Positions 1-9,415 of a stretch of DNA of 51,059 nt are shown one piece after another (position 1 is the stretch's first letter; every line of letters begins with the position of its first letter). This DNA comes from Sporosarcina sp. HYO08 (lineage in GTDB: Bacteria > Bacillota > Bacilli > Bacillales_A > Planococcaceae). The notes under the pieces were generated by a model that made no database searches, was not told where the DNA came from, and saw only the letters and a program-made list of their open reading frames with translations. The position numbers and the translations under genes are program-made. Location of the stretch: assembly GCF_001563475.1 (NCBI RefSeq), contig NZ_LPUT01000004.1:1-51059 (forward strand), read 5' to 3'.

Positions 1-56
1 GTATTAGGCACGCCGCCAGCGTTCGTCCTGAGCCAGGATCAAACTCTCCATAATAG
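1..56 (-). rRNA. 16S rRNA, 5' end only (partial)
   Basis: The reverse complement gives the universal start of bacterial 16S rRNA, with the GAGAGTTTGATCCTGGCTC stretch followed by GACGAACGCTGGCGGCGTGC. Only the first ~56 bases are inside the window and the gene continues beyond base 1. The mature 5' end is approximate. It is the first gene of an rRNA operon whose promoters lie at 216-332. Confidence 0.97.
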
Positions 57-300
57 AAGAAATTGATTTGCTCAATTCTTGCTGACTTTGAATCCGAAGA
101 TTCTTGTTTTGTTTACTTCACCGACGGGGTCGGATCCGCAAACGTATTTGTTAACGTTTTGCTGTTCAGTTTTCAAGGTTCATATCGCCATCGTGTTATT
201 CGCGACAACTTTTATATCATATCATCTTAACGCTTATCTTGTCAACAACTTTTTGAAGCTATTTTTTCAAGAAGTTTTTTACACTCTTGAAGCGACCTCT
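57..300 (-). other. rRNA operon leader
   Basis: This untranslated leader lies between the tandem promoters and 16S. It contains an ACCTTGAAAACTGAACAG-type stretch (about 160-182), which is common in Bacillales rRNA leaders and spacers. I see no tRNA and no gene in it. The short open frame at 79-309 on the plus strand has no ribosome-binding site and is an accident. Confidence 0.75.
216..245 (-). promoter_or_regulatory. rRNA operon promoter P2 (sigma-A)
   Basis: On the minus strand TTGACA (245-240) is followed after 18 bp by TATGAT (221-216). The -35 box is preceded by A-rich AAAAAGTTG, as in rRNA UP elements. The P1 promoter about 87 bp upstream has the same AAAAAGTTGTTGACA core. The tandem layout is typical of Bacillus rrn operons. 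Confidence 0.85.
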
Positions 301-302
301 TC

Positions 303-332
303 ATCTTAACACTTTTCGTTAATCCGTGTCAA
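303..332 (-). promoter_or_regulatory. rRNA operon promoter P1 (sigma-A)
   Basis: TTGACA (332-327) and TAAGAT (308-303) are separated by 18 bp on the minus strand. The A-rich flank repeats that of P2. Between this promoter and the lysS terminator (333-443) I see only AT-rich DNA with no gene. Confidence 0.78.
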
Positions 333-443
333 CAACTTTTTTCAAGGTCTTTTTTCTCGTTCGCTGCATATCTCAAGCGCAACGTTTATTACTATATCAC
401 CTCCACATTTCAATTGCAACATTTATTTCAAATTAATTATACT

Positions 444-492
444 GCAAAAAAAGAACCGTTAAATGAGCTGAAATGCTTCATTTAACGGTTCT
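444..492 (-). terminator. lysS terminator
   Basis: A 15-bp perfect stem (452-466 with 478-492) with an 11-base loop is followed on the minus strand by a run of seven T. It lies directly after the lysS stop codon and insulates lysS from the following rRNA operon. Confidence 0.95.
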
Positions 493-498
493 ATGTCT

Positions 499-2040
<1,542 letters not shown>

Positions 2041-2091
2041 CTATTGTACACAATTTGTATAGTTGAAACACGTTTTAATCATTATGTACAA

Positions 2092-2119
2092 AGAAAAAGC
2101 CGCCATCTTGTATGGCAGC
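2092..2119 (-). terminator. Terminator after dusB
   Basis: An 8-bp GCTGCCAT/ATGGCGGC stem with one wobble pair is followed on the minus strand by TTTTTCTTTG. It ends the folate operon shortly before lysS. Confidence 0.85.
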
Positions 2120-2132
2120 CCCTGTCATTGTA

Positions 2133-3161
2133 TCAACCAGCATTTACGTCCATAGCAACTTTTTCATGTTTCATCATTTCATCGGCGAAGCCGTTAAGAA
2201 GTGCCGTGAGTTCATCTGCCGTTTCCATTGAGTTAATGGCATTACGGACCTCGGCATTCCCGCGCACGCCTTTCATATACCAAGCGGCATGCTTTCGCAT
2301 TTCACGAACTGCAACGTTCTCGCCTTTCAGCGCCATTAATCGGTGGAAATGCAGCAAGCAAACATCAATCTTTTCACGCACATTTGGCTCATCCATCAAT
2401 TCACCAGTTTCCAAATACTGAACGGTGCGGTAAATCATCCACGGATCTCCTAGTGCAGCACGTCCGATCATTACGCCGTCAACACCCGTTTGCTCAAGCA
2501 TATTTTTGGCGTCTTGCGGCGTCGCGACATCTCCGTTACCAATGACTGGTATGGAAACACTTTCCTTTACCTGTCGAATGATATCCCAATTCGCTTTGCC
2601 TTCATACATTTGTAAACGCGTGCGTCCATGAACGGCTACCGCTGCGCCGCCCGCACGTTCAATTGCCCGTGCATTTTCTACTGCGAAAATATGATCATCG
2701 TCCCAGCCGATGCGCATTTTAATACTTACTGGTTTTTTAACATTGTCAACGACCGCGGAAACCATTTCGTAAATTTTGTTCGGATCGAGCAGCCATTTGG
2801 CACCCGCCTCGCATTTGATGATTTTATTCACCGGACAGCCCATATTAATATCAATAATGTCAGCTGTCGTATGCTGATCGACATAACGAGCAGCTTCTAC
2901 AAGCGTTTCTTTTTCTCCTCCAAAAATTTGAAGAGAAAGCGGATTCTCGCGTTCATCAATATAAAGCATACTCATCGTTCTATCATTTTTAAAGACGATA
3001 CCTTTGTCGCTAATCATTTCTGCGTAGATGAGACCAGCACCGAATTCCTTCACCGTAAGACGGAAAGCAGAGTTACTGATACCAGCCATCGGCGCAAGCA
3101 CTACGCGATTATCCATTGTAATATTACCAATTTTAAACGGTTTTTCTTTTCTATCGTTCAT
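2133..3161 (-). CDS. dusB: tRNA-dihydrouridine synthase
   Basis: DusB is an FMN enzyme that reduces specific uridines of tRNA to dihydrouridine with NADPH. The protein has 342 residues and a TIM-barrel fold. It shows the N-terminal VVLAPMAG motif, the catalytic cysteine in DINMGCPVNK, the KMRIGWDDD segment, and phosphate-binding GNGDV and GVDGVMIGRAALGDP. The ATG at 3161 was chosen because AAAGGAGG lies eight bases upstream. The frame is open up to folK, but the longer version adds residues relatives lack. It is the last gene of the folate operon, as in B. subtilis, where yazB stands between folK and dusB; yazB is absent here. Confidence 0.95.
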   Translation of the reverse strand: MNDRKEKPFKIGNITMDNRVVLAPMAGISNSAFRLTVKEFGAGLIYAEMISDKGIVFKNDRTMSMLYIDERENPLSLQIFGGEKETLVEAARYVDQHTTADIIDINMGCPVNKIIKCEAGAKWLLDPNKIYEMVSAVVDNVKKPVSIKMRIGWDDDHIFAVENARAIERAGGAAVAVHGRTRLQMYEGKANWDIIRQVKESVSIPVIGNGDVATPQDAKNMLEQTGVDGVMIGRAALGDPWMIYRTVQYLETGELMDEPNVREKIDVCLLHFHRLMALKGENVAVREMRKHAAWYMKGVRGNAEVRNAINSMETADELTALLNGFADEMMKHEKVAMDVNAG

Positions 3162-3212
3162 CCAAATTTCCTCCTTTCTCAATATTTCTTTCATGTATAT
3201 AGACGGAGGCAT

Positions 3213-3734
3213 TTATTTCTCCTTTCGAAGAAATGCCTGCACCCCTTCGATTGTTTTCCAAAGTCTGACGCTGCCATCCGCTTGATCGGCAACTTCATCC
3301 AACAACTGCCGCCCTGTTTTTGGGTGGATAAAATCAGACGCAACGTCAATAAGCGGCACGAGAACAAAAGCCCGCTCATACATTCTAGGATGCGGGATCG
3401 TTAAATTTTCCGCTTCAATATTGTCGTTATTATAGAGCAAAATGTCAAGATCTACTGTTCGCGGACCCCATCGAATAATTCGCTCACGCCCGAGTTCCTG
3501 CTCAATCTGCTGACACAGTTCCAGTAAAGCAAATGGATCCAGTTCCGTTTCGATCTTAACAACCAAGTTTAAAAAGTCTGCTTGGTCTGTATAGCCAACA
3601 GGGGCTGTTTCATAAATAGAAGAAATCACAGTGACAGTTGTTTTTTCGTTTTGATGAAGGGCTCTTACCGCCTCCGTTAAATGATCCAGTCGATCACCGA
3701 TATTTGAACCGATCGATAGAAATGCGACATTCAC
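3213..3734 (-). CDS. folK: 2-amino-4-hydroxy-6-hydroxymethyldihydropteridine pyrophosphokinase
   Basis: HPPK transfers pyrophosphate from ATP to 6-hydroxymethyl-dihydropterin, the step before FolP in folate synthesis. The 173-residue protein starts MNVAFLSIGSNIGDR. It shows the family signature WGPRTVDLDILLY with the two metal-binding aspartates, followed by IPHPRMYERAFVLVPL. The start is the GTG at 3734, eight bases after GAGGGGG. It overlaps the folB stop as GTGA, which indicates translational coupling. An in-frame GTG nine bases upstream overlaps the ribosome-binding site and is less likely. Confidence 0.96.
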   Translation of the reverse strand: MNVAFLSIGSNIGDRLDHLTEAVRALHQNEKTTVTVISSIYETAPVGYTDQADFLNLVVKIETELDPFALLELCQQIEQELGRERIIRWGPRTVDLDILLYNNDNIEAENLTIPHPRMYERAFVLVPLIDVASDFIHPKTGRQLLDEVADQADGSVRLWKTIEGVQAFLRKEK

Positions 3735-4099
3735 ACAAAACACCCCCTCGTGATGTCTACTGAAACAGATGCGTAATGACCTGGAATCGGTGGATCTGGC
3801 TTGATGAGCACGACTCGAACGCCAATCACTTTGTCCTCAAACGCCTGGAGAATCCTTTGCGCAATAGATTCTGCCAGTGTTTCAATAAGCTTTACCGGCT
3901 CTCCTTCTACAATCGATTGGCAGATTTGATAAACTTCCGCATAATTTACCGTAAACTGCAAATCATCGGTTTTTCCCGCTTCAGATAAATCCACCGCAAG
4001 GGATACAGTCACACGAAAACGTTGCCCAAGCTTTGTTTCTTCGGGTAGCACACCATGGTACCCATAAAACGCCATATCATTCACATGAATATAATCCAA
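3731..4099 (-). CDS. folB: Dihydroneopterin aldolase
   Basis: FolB cleaves 7,8-dihydroneopterin to 6-hydroxymethyl-dihydropterin and glycolaldehyde. The 122-residue length is normal for the octameric enzyme. The start YIHVNDMAFYGYHGVLPEE holds the family's conserved YGYHGV and following Glu, and the C-terminal half has KPDPPIPGHYASVSVDI. It is co-transcribed between folP (11 bp upstream) and folK (4-base overlap). Confidence 0.96.
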   Translation of the reverse strand: MDYIHVNDMAFYGYHGVLPEETKLGQRFRVTVSLAVDLSEAGKTDDLQFTVNYAEVYQICQSIVEGEPVKLIETLAESIAQRILQAFEDKVIGVRVVLIKPDPPIPGHYASVSVDITRGCFV

Positions 4100-4110
4100 T
4101 TTCGATCCTC

Positions 4111-4962
4111 CTATTGCCCAAGCCCAGACTTTCCTGTGAGCACATCCATCATTCTTGCCATTCGAGCAATCGCCTTTACATCATGGACACGCATCATATG
4201 ACAGCCATGTTCAATACCATAACAAACTGTCGCACCCGTTCCTTCCATCCTCTCTTCTACCGGCAGATCTAACACATTGCCGATAAAAGACTTGCGCGAT
4301 GTGCCAAGCAGAACTGGATAGCCCATATCAGAAATTCGGCGCAAGCCTTGCATCGTTAAAAGATTTTGTGCTGTATTTCTTGCAAATCCGATGCCAGGGT
4401 CAAGCCAAATATTTTCTGTTAGAACACCCGCCGTCCTAGCAATTGCAATACTTCCCTCTAAGTCAGATACAACTTCATCCATGAAGATGCCCTCATATAC
4501 TGCTTGCTCTCGGTTATGCATGAGGATAATTGGCACATCATGTGCCGCTGCTACGTTAGCAATGGCCGGGTCATATTTAGCTCCCCAAATATCGTTGATA
4601 ATATGGGCACCCGCCTTTACAGCTGCTTCAGCAACTTTCGATTTATATGTATCGATGGAAATTACACACCCTAGTTCTTTCACCAACGCTTCAATAACTG
4701 GCGCTGTGCGGTCGATTTCCTCTTCATCCGAGATTTGGACATGGCCTGGTCGAGTCGACTCGCCGCCGACGTCGATAATTTTTGCGCCATCCCGCAACAT
4801 TGTTTCGGCATGTTTGAGCGCTCCATCGATCGCATTGTATTTCCCACCATCAGAAAATGAATCCGGTGTCACATTTAAAATACCCATAATGATCGTTTCT
4901 TTTGTAAAATCCAGTTCAGTCCGACCAAACTGATACTTCTCTCGAGCATTAGTCAGCTCCAT
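4111..4962 (-). CDS. folP: Dihydropteroate synthase
   Basis: FolP joins p-aminobenzoate to 6-hydroxymethyl-dihydropterin pyrophosphate and is the sulfonamide target. The protein has 283 residues in a TIM barrel. It shows pterin-site motifs MGILNVTPDSFSDGG and DVGGESTRPG, the SIDTYK strand, the DIWG and LMHN loops, DPGIGFARN, LLGTSRKSFIG and the C-terminal RVHDV. The ATG directly follows the pabC stop codon (TAA then ATG), so translation is probably coupled. Combined with PabB/PabC (pABA branch) and FolB/FolK (pterin branch), the operon covers most of dihydropteroate synthesis. Confidence 0.97.
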   Translation of the reverse strand: MELTNAREKYQFGRTELDFTKETIIMGILNVTPDSFSDGGKYNAIDGALKHAETMLRDGAKIIDVGGESTRPGHVQISDEEEIDRTAPVIEALVKELGCVISIDTYKSKVAEAAVKAGAHIINDIWGAKYDPAIANVAAAHDVPIILMHNREQAVYEGIFMDEVVSDLEGSIAIARTAGVLTENIWLDPGIGFARNTAQNLLTMQGLRRISDMGYPVLLGTSRKSFIGNVLDLPVEERMEGTGATVCYGIEHGCHMMRVHDVKAIARMARMMDVLTGKSGLGQ

Positions 4963-5817
4963 TTACTGGCCACCATCCTTTAACTCATGAATCTTTTCTA
5001 CATACAGCCGATGTAGCTTTTGATAATAAACACCCGCAGCCCCTGGCAATGAAATATCCTCGATCGATTTCATCGGCACCAGTTCTTGAATCGCATTCGT
5101 CACAAACAACTCATCGGCATGTTCTACAGCTTCTTTTGTAAAATAACCTTCTTGACACTCGATACCCATCTCTTTGGCGAGCGTCAAAACGAGCGTACGC
5201 GTCGTTCCCGGTAAAATCCCCGTTCCAATCGTCGGTGTATAAAGCACGTCATCTTTCAACCAAAAAACATTCGATGTTACACCTTCCGCGACATGACCTT
5301 CAGCTGTTAGGAAGAGCCCTTCCCATTCTTTCAAAGAAGGCAACTCCAAACGGCCTCGTACATTATTTAAAAAGTTATGCGATTTATGGCGCACTGCACT
5401 TTCTGGACGATTGCGAAATGTCTTTAGCCAAACCGCTTTCTTTTCCGCGCCCCGAACAGTTGGCCCCAATTCTTTTCGAAATAAAATCACATTCGGTTCT
5501 GCGTAGACGGTCGGTGCTAATCCGATGTCATGAACGCCACCCGATACATTAAGTCGGAAATAGCCATCCGTACCGCCCGCGCGCTCATTCAGCGTACGAA
5601 TAGCTTGAAAGAAGTCATCCGCCTCATAAGGCAATGAAATATTGAATTCCGATAAAGCGAATTTCAGACGCTCCAAATGTTTATCCAACAATAAAACATG
5701 CCCATCGTACGTCCGAAAAGTTTCAAAAAAACCAATACCATACAAAAAACCGTGATCGAATGGAGATATTGTTAAATGCTCTGCTTTTAGATACTCGCCA
5801 TTCATCCAACACCACAT
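4963..5817 (-). CDS. pabC: Aminodeoxychorismate lyase
   Basis: PabC is a PLP enzyme of fold type IV that removes pyruvate from 4-amino-4-deoxychorismate to give p-aminobenzoate. The 284-residue protein has the Schiff-base lysine in RHKSHNFLNNVRGRLE, EGVTSNVFW with the conserved Glu, and the phosphate-binding GTGILPGTTR. It resembles branched-chain aminotransferases and D-amino acid transaminases, but the operon fixes its role. It starts ten bases after the pabB stop. In B. subtilis pabA lies between pabB and pabC; here there is no room for it. Confidence 0.94.
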   Translation of the reverse strand: MWCWMNGEYLKAEHLTISPFDHGFLYGIGFFETFRTYDGHVLLLDKHLERLKFALSEFNISLPYEADDFFQAIRTLNERAGGTDGYFRLNVSGGVHDIGLAPTVYAEPNVILFRKELGPTVRGAEKKAVWLKTFRNRPESAVRHKSHNFLNNVRGRLELPSLKEWEGLFLTAEGHVAEGVTSNVFWLKDDVLYTPTIGTGILPGTTRTLVLTLAKEMGIECQEGYFTKEAVEHADELFVTNAIQELVPMKSIEDISLPGAAGVYYQKLHRLYVEKIHELKDGGQ

Positions 5818-5827
5818 GAAAATCGAC

Positions 5828-7246
5828 TCACTTTCTGCTTTCTGCCATCGCTTTTGCTTGCCATAGGGCTTTTCCTTTATTTAACGATTCGATGTATTCC
5901 GCTTCTGGGATCGAATCCGCTACAAGGCCGGCCCCAGCCTGAATATGCGCAATTCCTTGGTTGATAAAAGCGGTGCGGATGACGATATTCCATTCCATGT
6001 CCCCATTAAAGCCAAGCCAACCGATGGATCCTGTATATAATCCGCGTCTCGTCGGCTCCAACTCTTCAATAATTTCCATCGTGCGTAGTTTCGGAGCACC
6101 TGTTATAGAGCCACCGGGAAAAACACCTTTCAATATCGCTGCATTAGAAAAGCCTGGAGCGGCTGTTCCCCGCACATTCGACACAAGATGCATGACGTGT
6201 GAATACTTTTCAATCACCATAAATTCATCCGTCTCGACTGTTTCAGACATGCAAACACGCTTAAAATCCTCTACTTCAATATCGACAAGCATCTTGTGCT
6301 CCGCTGTTTCTTTCTCGTCCGACAATAAATCCGATGCAAAAGCCGCGTCTTCCACTTCATTTTTACCCCTAGGCCGCGTTCCGCCGATTGGCCTTGTGCT
6401 TAATTCGCTTCCACGCTTCTTCAATAATAATTCGGGCGAACCCGACACGACCGTGAATTCTTTCGCACCGATTGATGCCATATAAGGTGATGGATTAAAA
6501 GAGCGAAGCGCTTCGTACATATCCAGCGGATCTGCATGAAGCTTTTTGGATTGCCGAATGGTCAAGTTTACTTGTTGCACTTCTTCATTTTCTATATAGT
6601 TTTGGACATCTTGGACCATTTGAACAAATTGCTCTTTTGTAACGGATACTTGCAAATCTTCCGCGTCTACAAGAACATCCACTGCATCCCCAGGAGAAAA
6701 ACGTCTATTTTGCAATCCTTCGGCAGCCGCCGCCATCCACTCCGACGCAAAAGCATTTGGATCAAGTTCTCGCTCTGGAAGTGTCATAAAATACGTTTGT
6801 TCATTTTCAATGTCATGTACGGCCCATCGGTCAAATACATAAAAGAACAAATCAGGTGTATGCAGATCATCTTTCGCGAGACTGTTCAATTGCTCATATT
6901 GACGCATATAATCATAGCTTATAAATCCAACAAGACCGCCTTGAAAATCAGGCAATGCTGGATTGGTTGCAATCCCAAATGACTGCGCAAAATTTGTTAA
7001 TAGCTCAAGGGGATCTCCTTCTTGCACTTCTTCTTTGCCATCACGCCATGTGAAACGCAATACATTTTCTTTTACATTTTCTAGCGTCACAAGAGGATCG
7101 ATGCCCGCAATGCATAAGTTGCCGCCACGCCCACTTTCAAGTAATACGTGTTGTTCGCTTCCTACTGCCAATTGTTTGTATCCATAAAAAAATTGTTCTT
7201 TTGTCATGTTCATTGCCGTATAGACTGGCTGTTTTCCTTGCATCAT
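5828..7246 (-). CDS. pabB: Aminodeoxychorismate synthase, component I
   Basis: PabB aminates chorismate to 4-amino-4-deoxychorismate with ammonia that is normally supplied by a glutamine amidotransferase. The 472-residue protein has the TrpE-like N-domain (about 15-150) and the chorismate-binding core: VSGSPELLLKK, STRPIGGTRPRG, GGSITGAPKLRTMEIIEELE and the C-terminal AGAGLVADSIPEAEY. The loop that normally reads close to LVDLxRNDLGR is LVDIEVEDFKR here. The start is the ATG at 7246, six bases after GGGAGG; ATG codons exist just before and after. It heads the folate operon. The amidotransferase partner PabA is not encoded next to it. It could be mistaken for TrpE, but context makes PabB far more likely. 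Confidence 0.92.
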   Translation of the reverse strand: MMQGKQPVYTAMNMTKEQFFYGYKQLAVGSEQHVLLESGRGGNLCIAGIDPLVTLENVKENVLRFTWRDGKEEVQEGDPLELLTNFAQSFGIATNPALPDFQGGLVGFISYDYMRQYEQLNSLAKDDLHTPDLFFYVFDRWAVHDIENEQTYFMTLPERELDPNAFASEWMAAAAEGLQNRRFSPGDAVDVLVDAEDLQVSVTKEQFVQMVQDVQNYIENEEVQQVNLTIRQSKKLHADPLDMYEALRSFNPSPYMASIGAKEFTVVSGSPELLLKKRGSELSTRPIGGTRPRGKNEVEDAAFASDLLSDEKETAEHKMLVDIEVEDFKRVCMSETVETDEFMVIEKYSHVMHLVSNVRGTAAPGFSNAAILKGVFPGGSITGAPKLRTMEIIEELEPTRRGLYTGSIGWLGFNGDMEWNIVIRTAFINQGIAHIQAGAGLVADSIPEAEYIESLNKGKALWQAKAMAESRK

Positions 7247-7277
7247 CAATGTCCTCCCGATAATCATTCATGCATTC

Positions 7278-7306
7278 ATCTTACCGCGAAAAAGCGTTCG
7301 AACGCT
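7278..7306 (-). promoter_or_regulatory. Possible pabB promoter and palindrome
   Basis: A perfect 14-bp palindrome, AGCGTTCGAACGCT, covers 7293-7306. On the minus strand a TAAGAT -10-like hexamer (7283-7278) follows it, and the palindrome would fill the -35 position. The -35 match itself is poor. An operator overlapping the folate promoter is one reading; chance is another. Confidence 0.3.
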
Positions 7307-7318
7307 AGAATTAAACGC

Positions 7319-7353
7319 AAAAAAAGAAGGGATTATCAAAATCCCTTCTTTTA
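7319..7353 (-). terminator. cysK terminator
   Basis: An AGAAGGGAT/ATCCCTTCT hairpin is followed by TTTTTTTG on the minus strand, immediately after the cysK stop. It separates cysK from the folate operon. Confidence 0.93.
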
Positions 7354-7362
7354 CGTAAATGA

Positions 7363-8286
7363 TTATTCGTCGAATTGATAAAGTGGCGTACTTAAGTAAC
7401 GTTCGCCGTTAGACGGAAGAATTGCGACAACTTTTTTACCTTTTCCAAGTTCCTTCGCTACTTGCAATGCTGCAAATAATGCCGCACCAGACGATACGCC
7501 GCCTAAAATTCCTTCCTCCCGCGCCACACGTCTCGCTGTTTCATACGCTTCATCATTCGATACTCGAATAATTTCATCGTAAATAGCCGTGTCCAATACT
7601 TCGGGAACAAAACCAGCGCCGATTCCTTGAATTTTATGGGGGCCAGGGCTGCCGCCGGAAAGGACTGGTGAATCTGTCGGCTCAACCGCCACGATCTGTA
7701 CAGCAGGGAAGCGTTCTTTTAATACTTGCCCCGCGCCCGTAATCGTTCCACCTGTTCCAATTCCAGAAATAAATGCATCTACGCGATCTAGCGCGTCTGC
7801 AATTTCAGGCCCTGTCGTCAAACGGTGAATTTCAGGGTTCGATTCATTGTTAAACTGTTGAGGCATAAACCAACCATTTTGTTCAGCTAGTTTTTCAGCT
7901 TTGCCGATCGCACCTTTCATGCCTTCTGCACCCGGCGTCAAGATCAATTCAGCACCATAAGCACGCAGCAGGTTACGACGTTCAGAACTCATCGTATCAG
8001 GCATAACTAAAACGGCTTGATAGCCTTTTGCCGCCGCAATCATTGCAAGGCCAATACCCGTATTGCCGCTCGTCGGCTCAATAATTGTACTGCCTTCTTT
8101 TAGATCTCCGGACTTTTCAGCCGCTTCAATCATCGCCAAGGCAATCCGATCTTTCACACTCGAGCCCGGGTTAAAATATTCCAGTTTCGCATACACTTCT
8201 GCGTCGTTTTCTCCCGTCAATCTGTTCAATTTTACAAGGGGTGTTCTTCCTACTAGATCCGCAATAGAATTTCCAACTACCGTCAT
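7363..8286 (-). CDS. cysK: Cysteine synthase A (O-acetylserine sulfhydrylase)
   Basis: CysK makes cysteine from O-acetylserine and sulfide with PLP. The 307-residue protein is close in length to B. subtilis CysK (308). The PLP lysine is K45 in PGSSVKDR, the substrate loop is PTSGNTG, and the cofactor phosphate loop is [10 protein letters not shown]. The C-terminal part ends [13 protein letters not shown] as in Bacillus. It appears monocistronic, with a strong promoter at 8335-8364 and its own terminator. In B. subtilis this gene is repressed by CymR; I cannot identify a CymR site with confidence. Confidence 0.97.
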   Translation of the reverse strand: MTVVGNSIADLVGRTPLVKLNRLTGENDAEVYAKLEYFNPGSSVKDRIALAMIEAAEKSGDLKEGSTIIEPTSGNTGIGLAMIAAAKGYQAVLVMPDTMSSERRNLLRAYGAELILTPGAEGMKGAIGKAEKLAEQNGWFMPQQFNNESNPEIHRLTTGPEIADALDRVDAFISGIGTGGTITGAGQVLKERFPAVQIVAVEPTDSPVLSGGSPGPHKIQGIGAGFVPEVLDTAIYDEIIRVSNDEAYETARRVAREEGILGGVSSGAALFAALQVAKELGKGKKVVAILPSNGERYLSTPLYQFDE

Positions 8287-8334
8287 CTATACCCACTCCC
8301 AATCCCTACTAATTTAATATGTTTTATTGTATTG

Positions 8335-8364
8335 ATCATACATCCGTTTTGTGCCAACTGTCAA
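8335..8364 (-). promoter_or_regulatory. cysK promoter (sigma-A)
   Basis: TTGACA (8364-8359) and TATGAT (8340-8335) are separated by 18 bp on the minus strand, about 50 bp upstream of the cysK start. The AT-rich 5' untranslated region contains no S-box or T-box fold that I can see. Confidence 0.85.
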
Positions 8365-8401
8365 GCAAAAGAACCAATTATACCATAGCGTAATTATGTC
8401 T

Positions 8402-8468
8402 AAAAAGGGGTGCCAGGCATAGCCCCAATTCGCAAAAGGACGCGAATTGTGTCTGTGTCTGGCACCCC
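8402..8468 (-). terminator. Long hairpin from a GGGTGCCTGGCAC-type repeat; terminator of yacD
   Basis: GGGGTGCCAGGCA (8407-8419) pairs with TGTCTGGCACCCC (8456-8468) with one mismatch. Inside, CAATTCGC (8426-8433) pairs perfectly with GCGAATTG (8442-8449). On the minus strand the stem is followed by TTTTTAGAC, so it probably terminates yacD. The sequence GGTGCCTGGCAC recurs near 35908, so this looks like a dispersed repeat. Confidence 0.75.
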
Positions 8469-8485
8469 AAATAGTATCCAATACG

Positions 8486-9415
8486 TTATTTCCCATAAAA
8501 CCATGTTGCATTAAATTCCTGCCAAAAAGCTTCTGGTGTGACCGATTGCGAAAGTTGTTCCAACGCAATTTCTCTTCTGACATGGTCTTTCACTTCTTGA
8601 TAAGTAAAAGATTGTCCTTCGATCATATCATTCACTTGCACAATCGCATAAGTACCATTAGATAGCTTGACGGCATCGGTATGATCCCCTTTTTTAGTAT
8701 TAGCAGCGGCTTGGAAAATTGCCGAATCTACAAATTTGGTCGCTTCATTTACATAACCGATATCGCCGCCTAAGCTAGCTGATGCAAAATCGACAGAACG
8801 CTCTTTCGCCAAGGCATCAAAGCTCGAGCCTTTTGCCAATTCTTCCATCGCTTGTTCAGCCTCTTTTTTTGTCGGTACGATGATCATAGAAATTCGATAG
8901 GCCGTCAACGTATTATACAAAGAAGCATTTTCTTTATAATAGTCTTTAACGGCCTTATCTTTAATGACGACATCTTTTGTTAATACTTTTTCAAGGATAA
9001 GGTTGGCACGAATGTTCTGGCGCATTTTTTCGGCGTCGATTCCAGAATAAGATTGTCCGTCCATCGATCGGATGAGCGCAAGCTCCAAGTCTATTTCCTT
9101 GTCGGAAACGTCTATACCATACTGCTTCGCGGCAGCTTCCATCACCTTATCGTTCACAAGATCTAAAAGGACTTCCCGCCCTACTTCTTTTTCCATCGCG
9201 GACATCCATTCTTCTCGTGTAATCGGAACACCCGCGACGGAAGCAACTTCTTCATTAGTTGCAGCAATCTTTGGCGGGTCAGGAATCAACCAGCCTATGA
9301 ACCAAAGAAGGTTTGTCACAAGAAGAATTGCAATGAGTATAAGAAGCGGCTTTGTTTTTAACCTGCGCTTCGGAGGTTCTTGGGCCTCGGCTTTAGGAGC
9401 GCGACCGTATTTCAT
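8486..9415 (-). CDS. yacD: Membrane-anchored PpiC/parvulin-type peptidyl-prolyl isomerase (YacD family)
   Basis: The product is a probable extracytoplasmic foldase of the parvulin/PrsA type. The 309-residue protein has a short basic cytoplasmic start, one transmembrane helix (about 22-42, [20 protein letters not shown]), a SurA-like N-domain with the [11 protein letters not shown] start, and a PpiC domain (about 150-250; [25 protein letters not shown]). There is no lipobox, so it is an anchored protein and not a PrsA lipoprotein. The start at 9415 has AAGG eight bases upstream and overlaps the end of hslO by 23 bp. The order coaX-hslO-yacD-cysK is that of B. subtilis. Its client proteins are unknown. 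Confidence 0.85.
   Translation of the reverse strand: MKYGRAPKAEAQEPPKRRLKTKPLLILIAILLVTNLLWFIGWLIPDPPKIAATNEEVASVAGVPITREEWMSAMEKEVGREVLLDLVNDKVMEAAAKQYGIDVSDKEIDLELALIRSMDGQSYSGIDAEKMRQNIRANLILEKVLTKDVVIKDKAVKDYYKENASLYNTLTAYRISMIIVPTKKEAEQAMEELAKGSSFDALAKERSVDFASASLGGDIGYVNEATKFVDSAIFQAAANTKKGDHTDAVKLSNGTYAIVQVNDMIEGQSFTYQEVKDHVRREIALEQLSQSVTPEAFWQEFNATWFYGK

Noticed and set aside
79..309. 76-codon plus-strand frame in the rRNA leader
   Set aside because: It overlaps the rRNA promoters and leader and has no ribosome-binding site or recognisable protein features.
2628..3404. 258-codon plus-strand frame opposite dusB and folK
   Set aside because: It is antisense to two clear genes with conserved motifs and has no protein family features.
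8287..8335. S-box riboswitch or CymR site before cysK
   Set aside because: The leader is about 50 bp, too short for an S-box. An AT-rich stretch could be a CymR target, but I could not match the motif with confidence.
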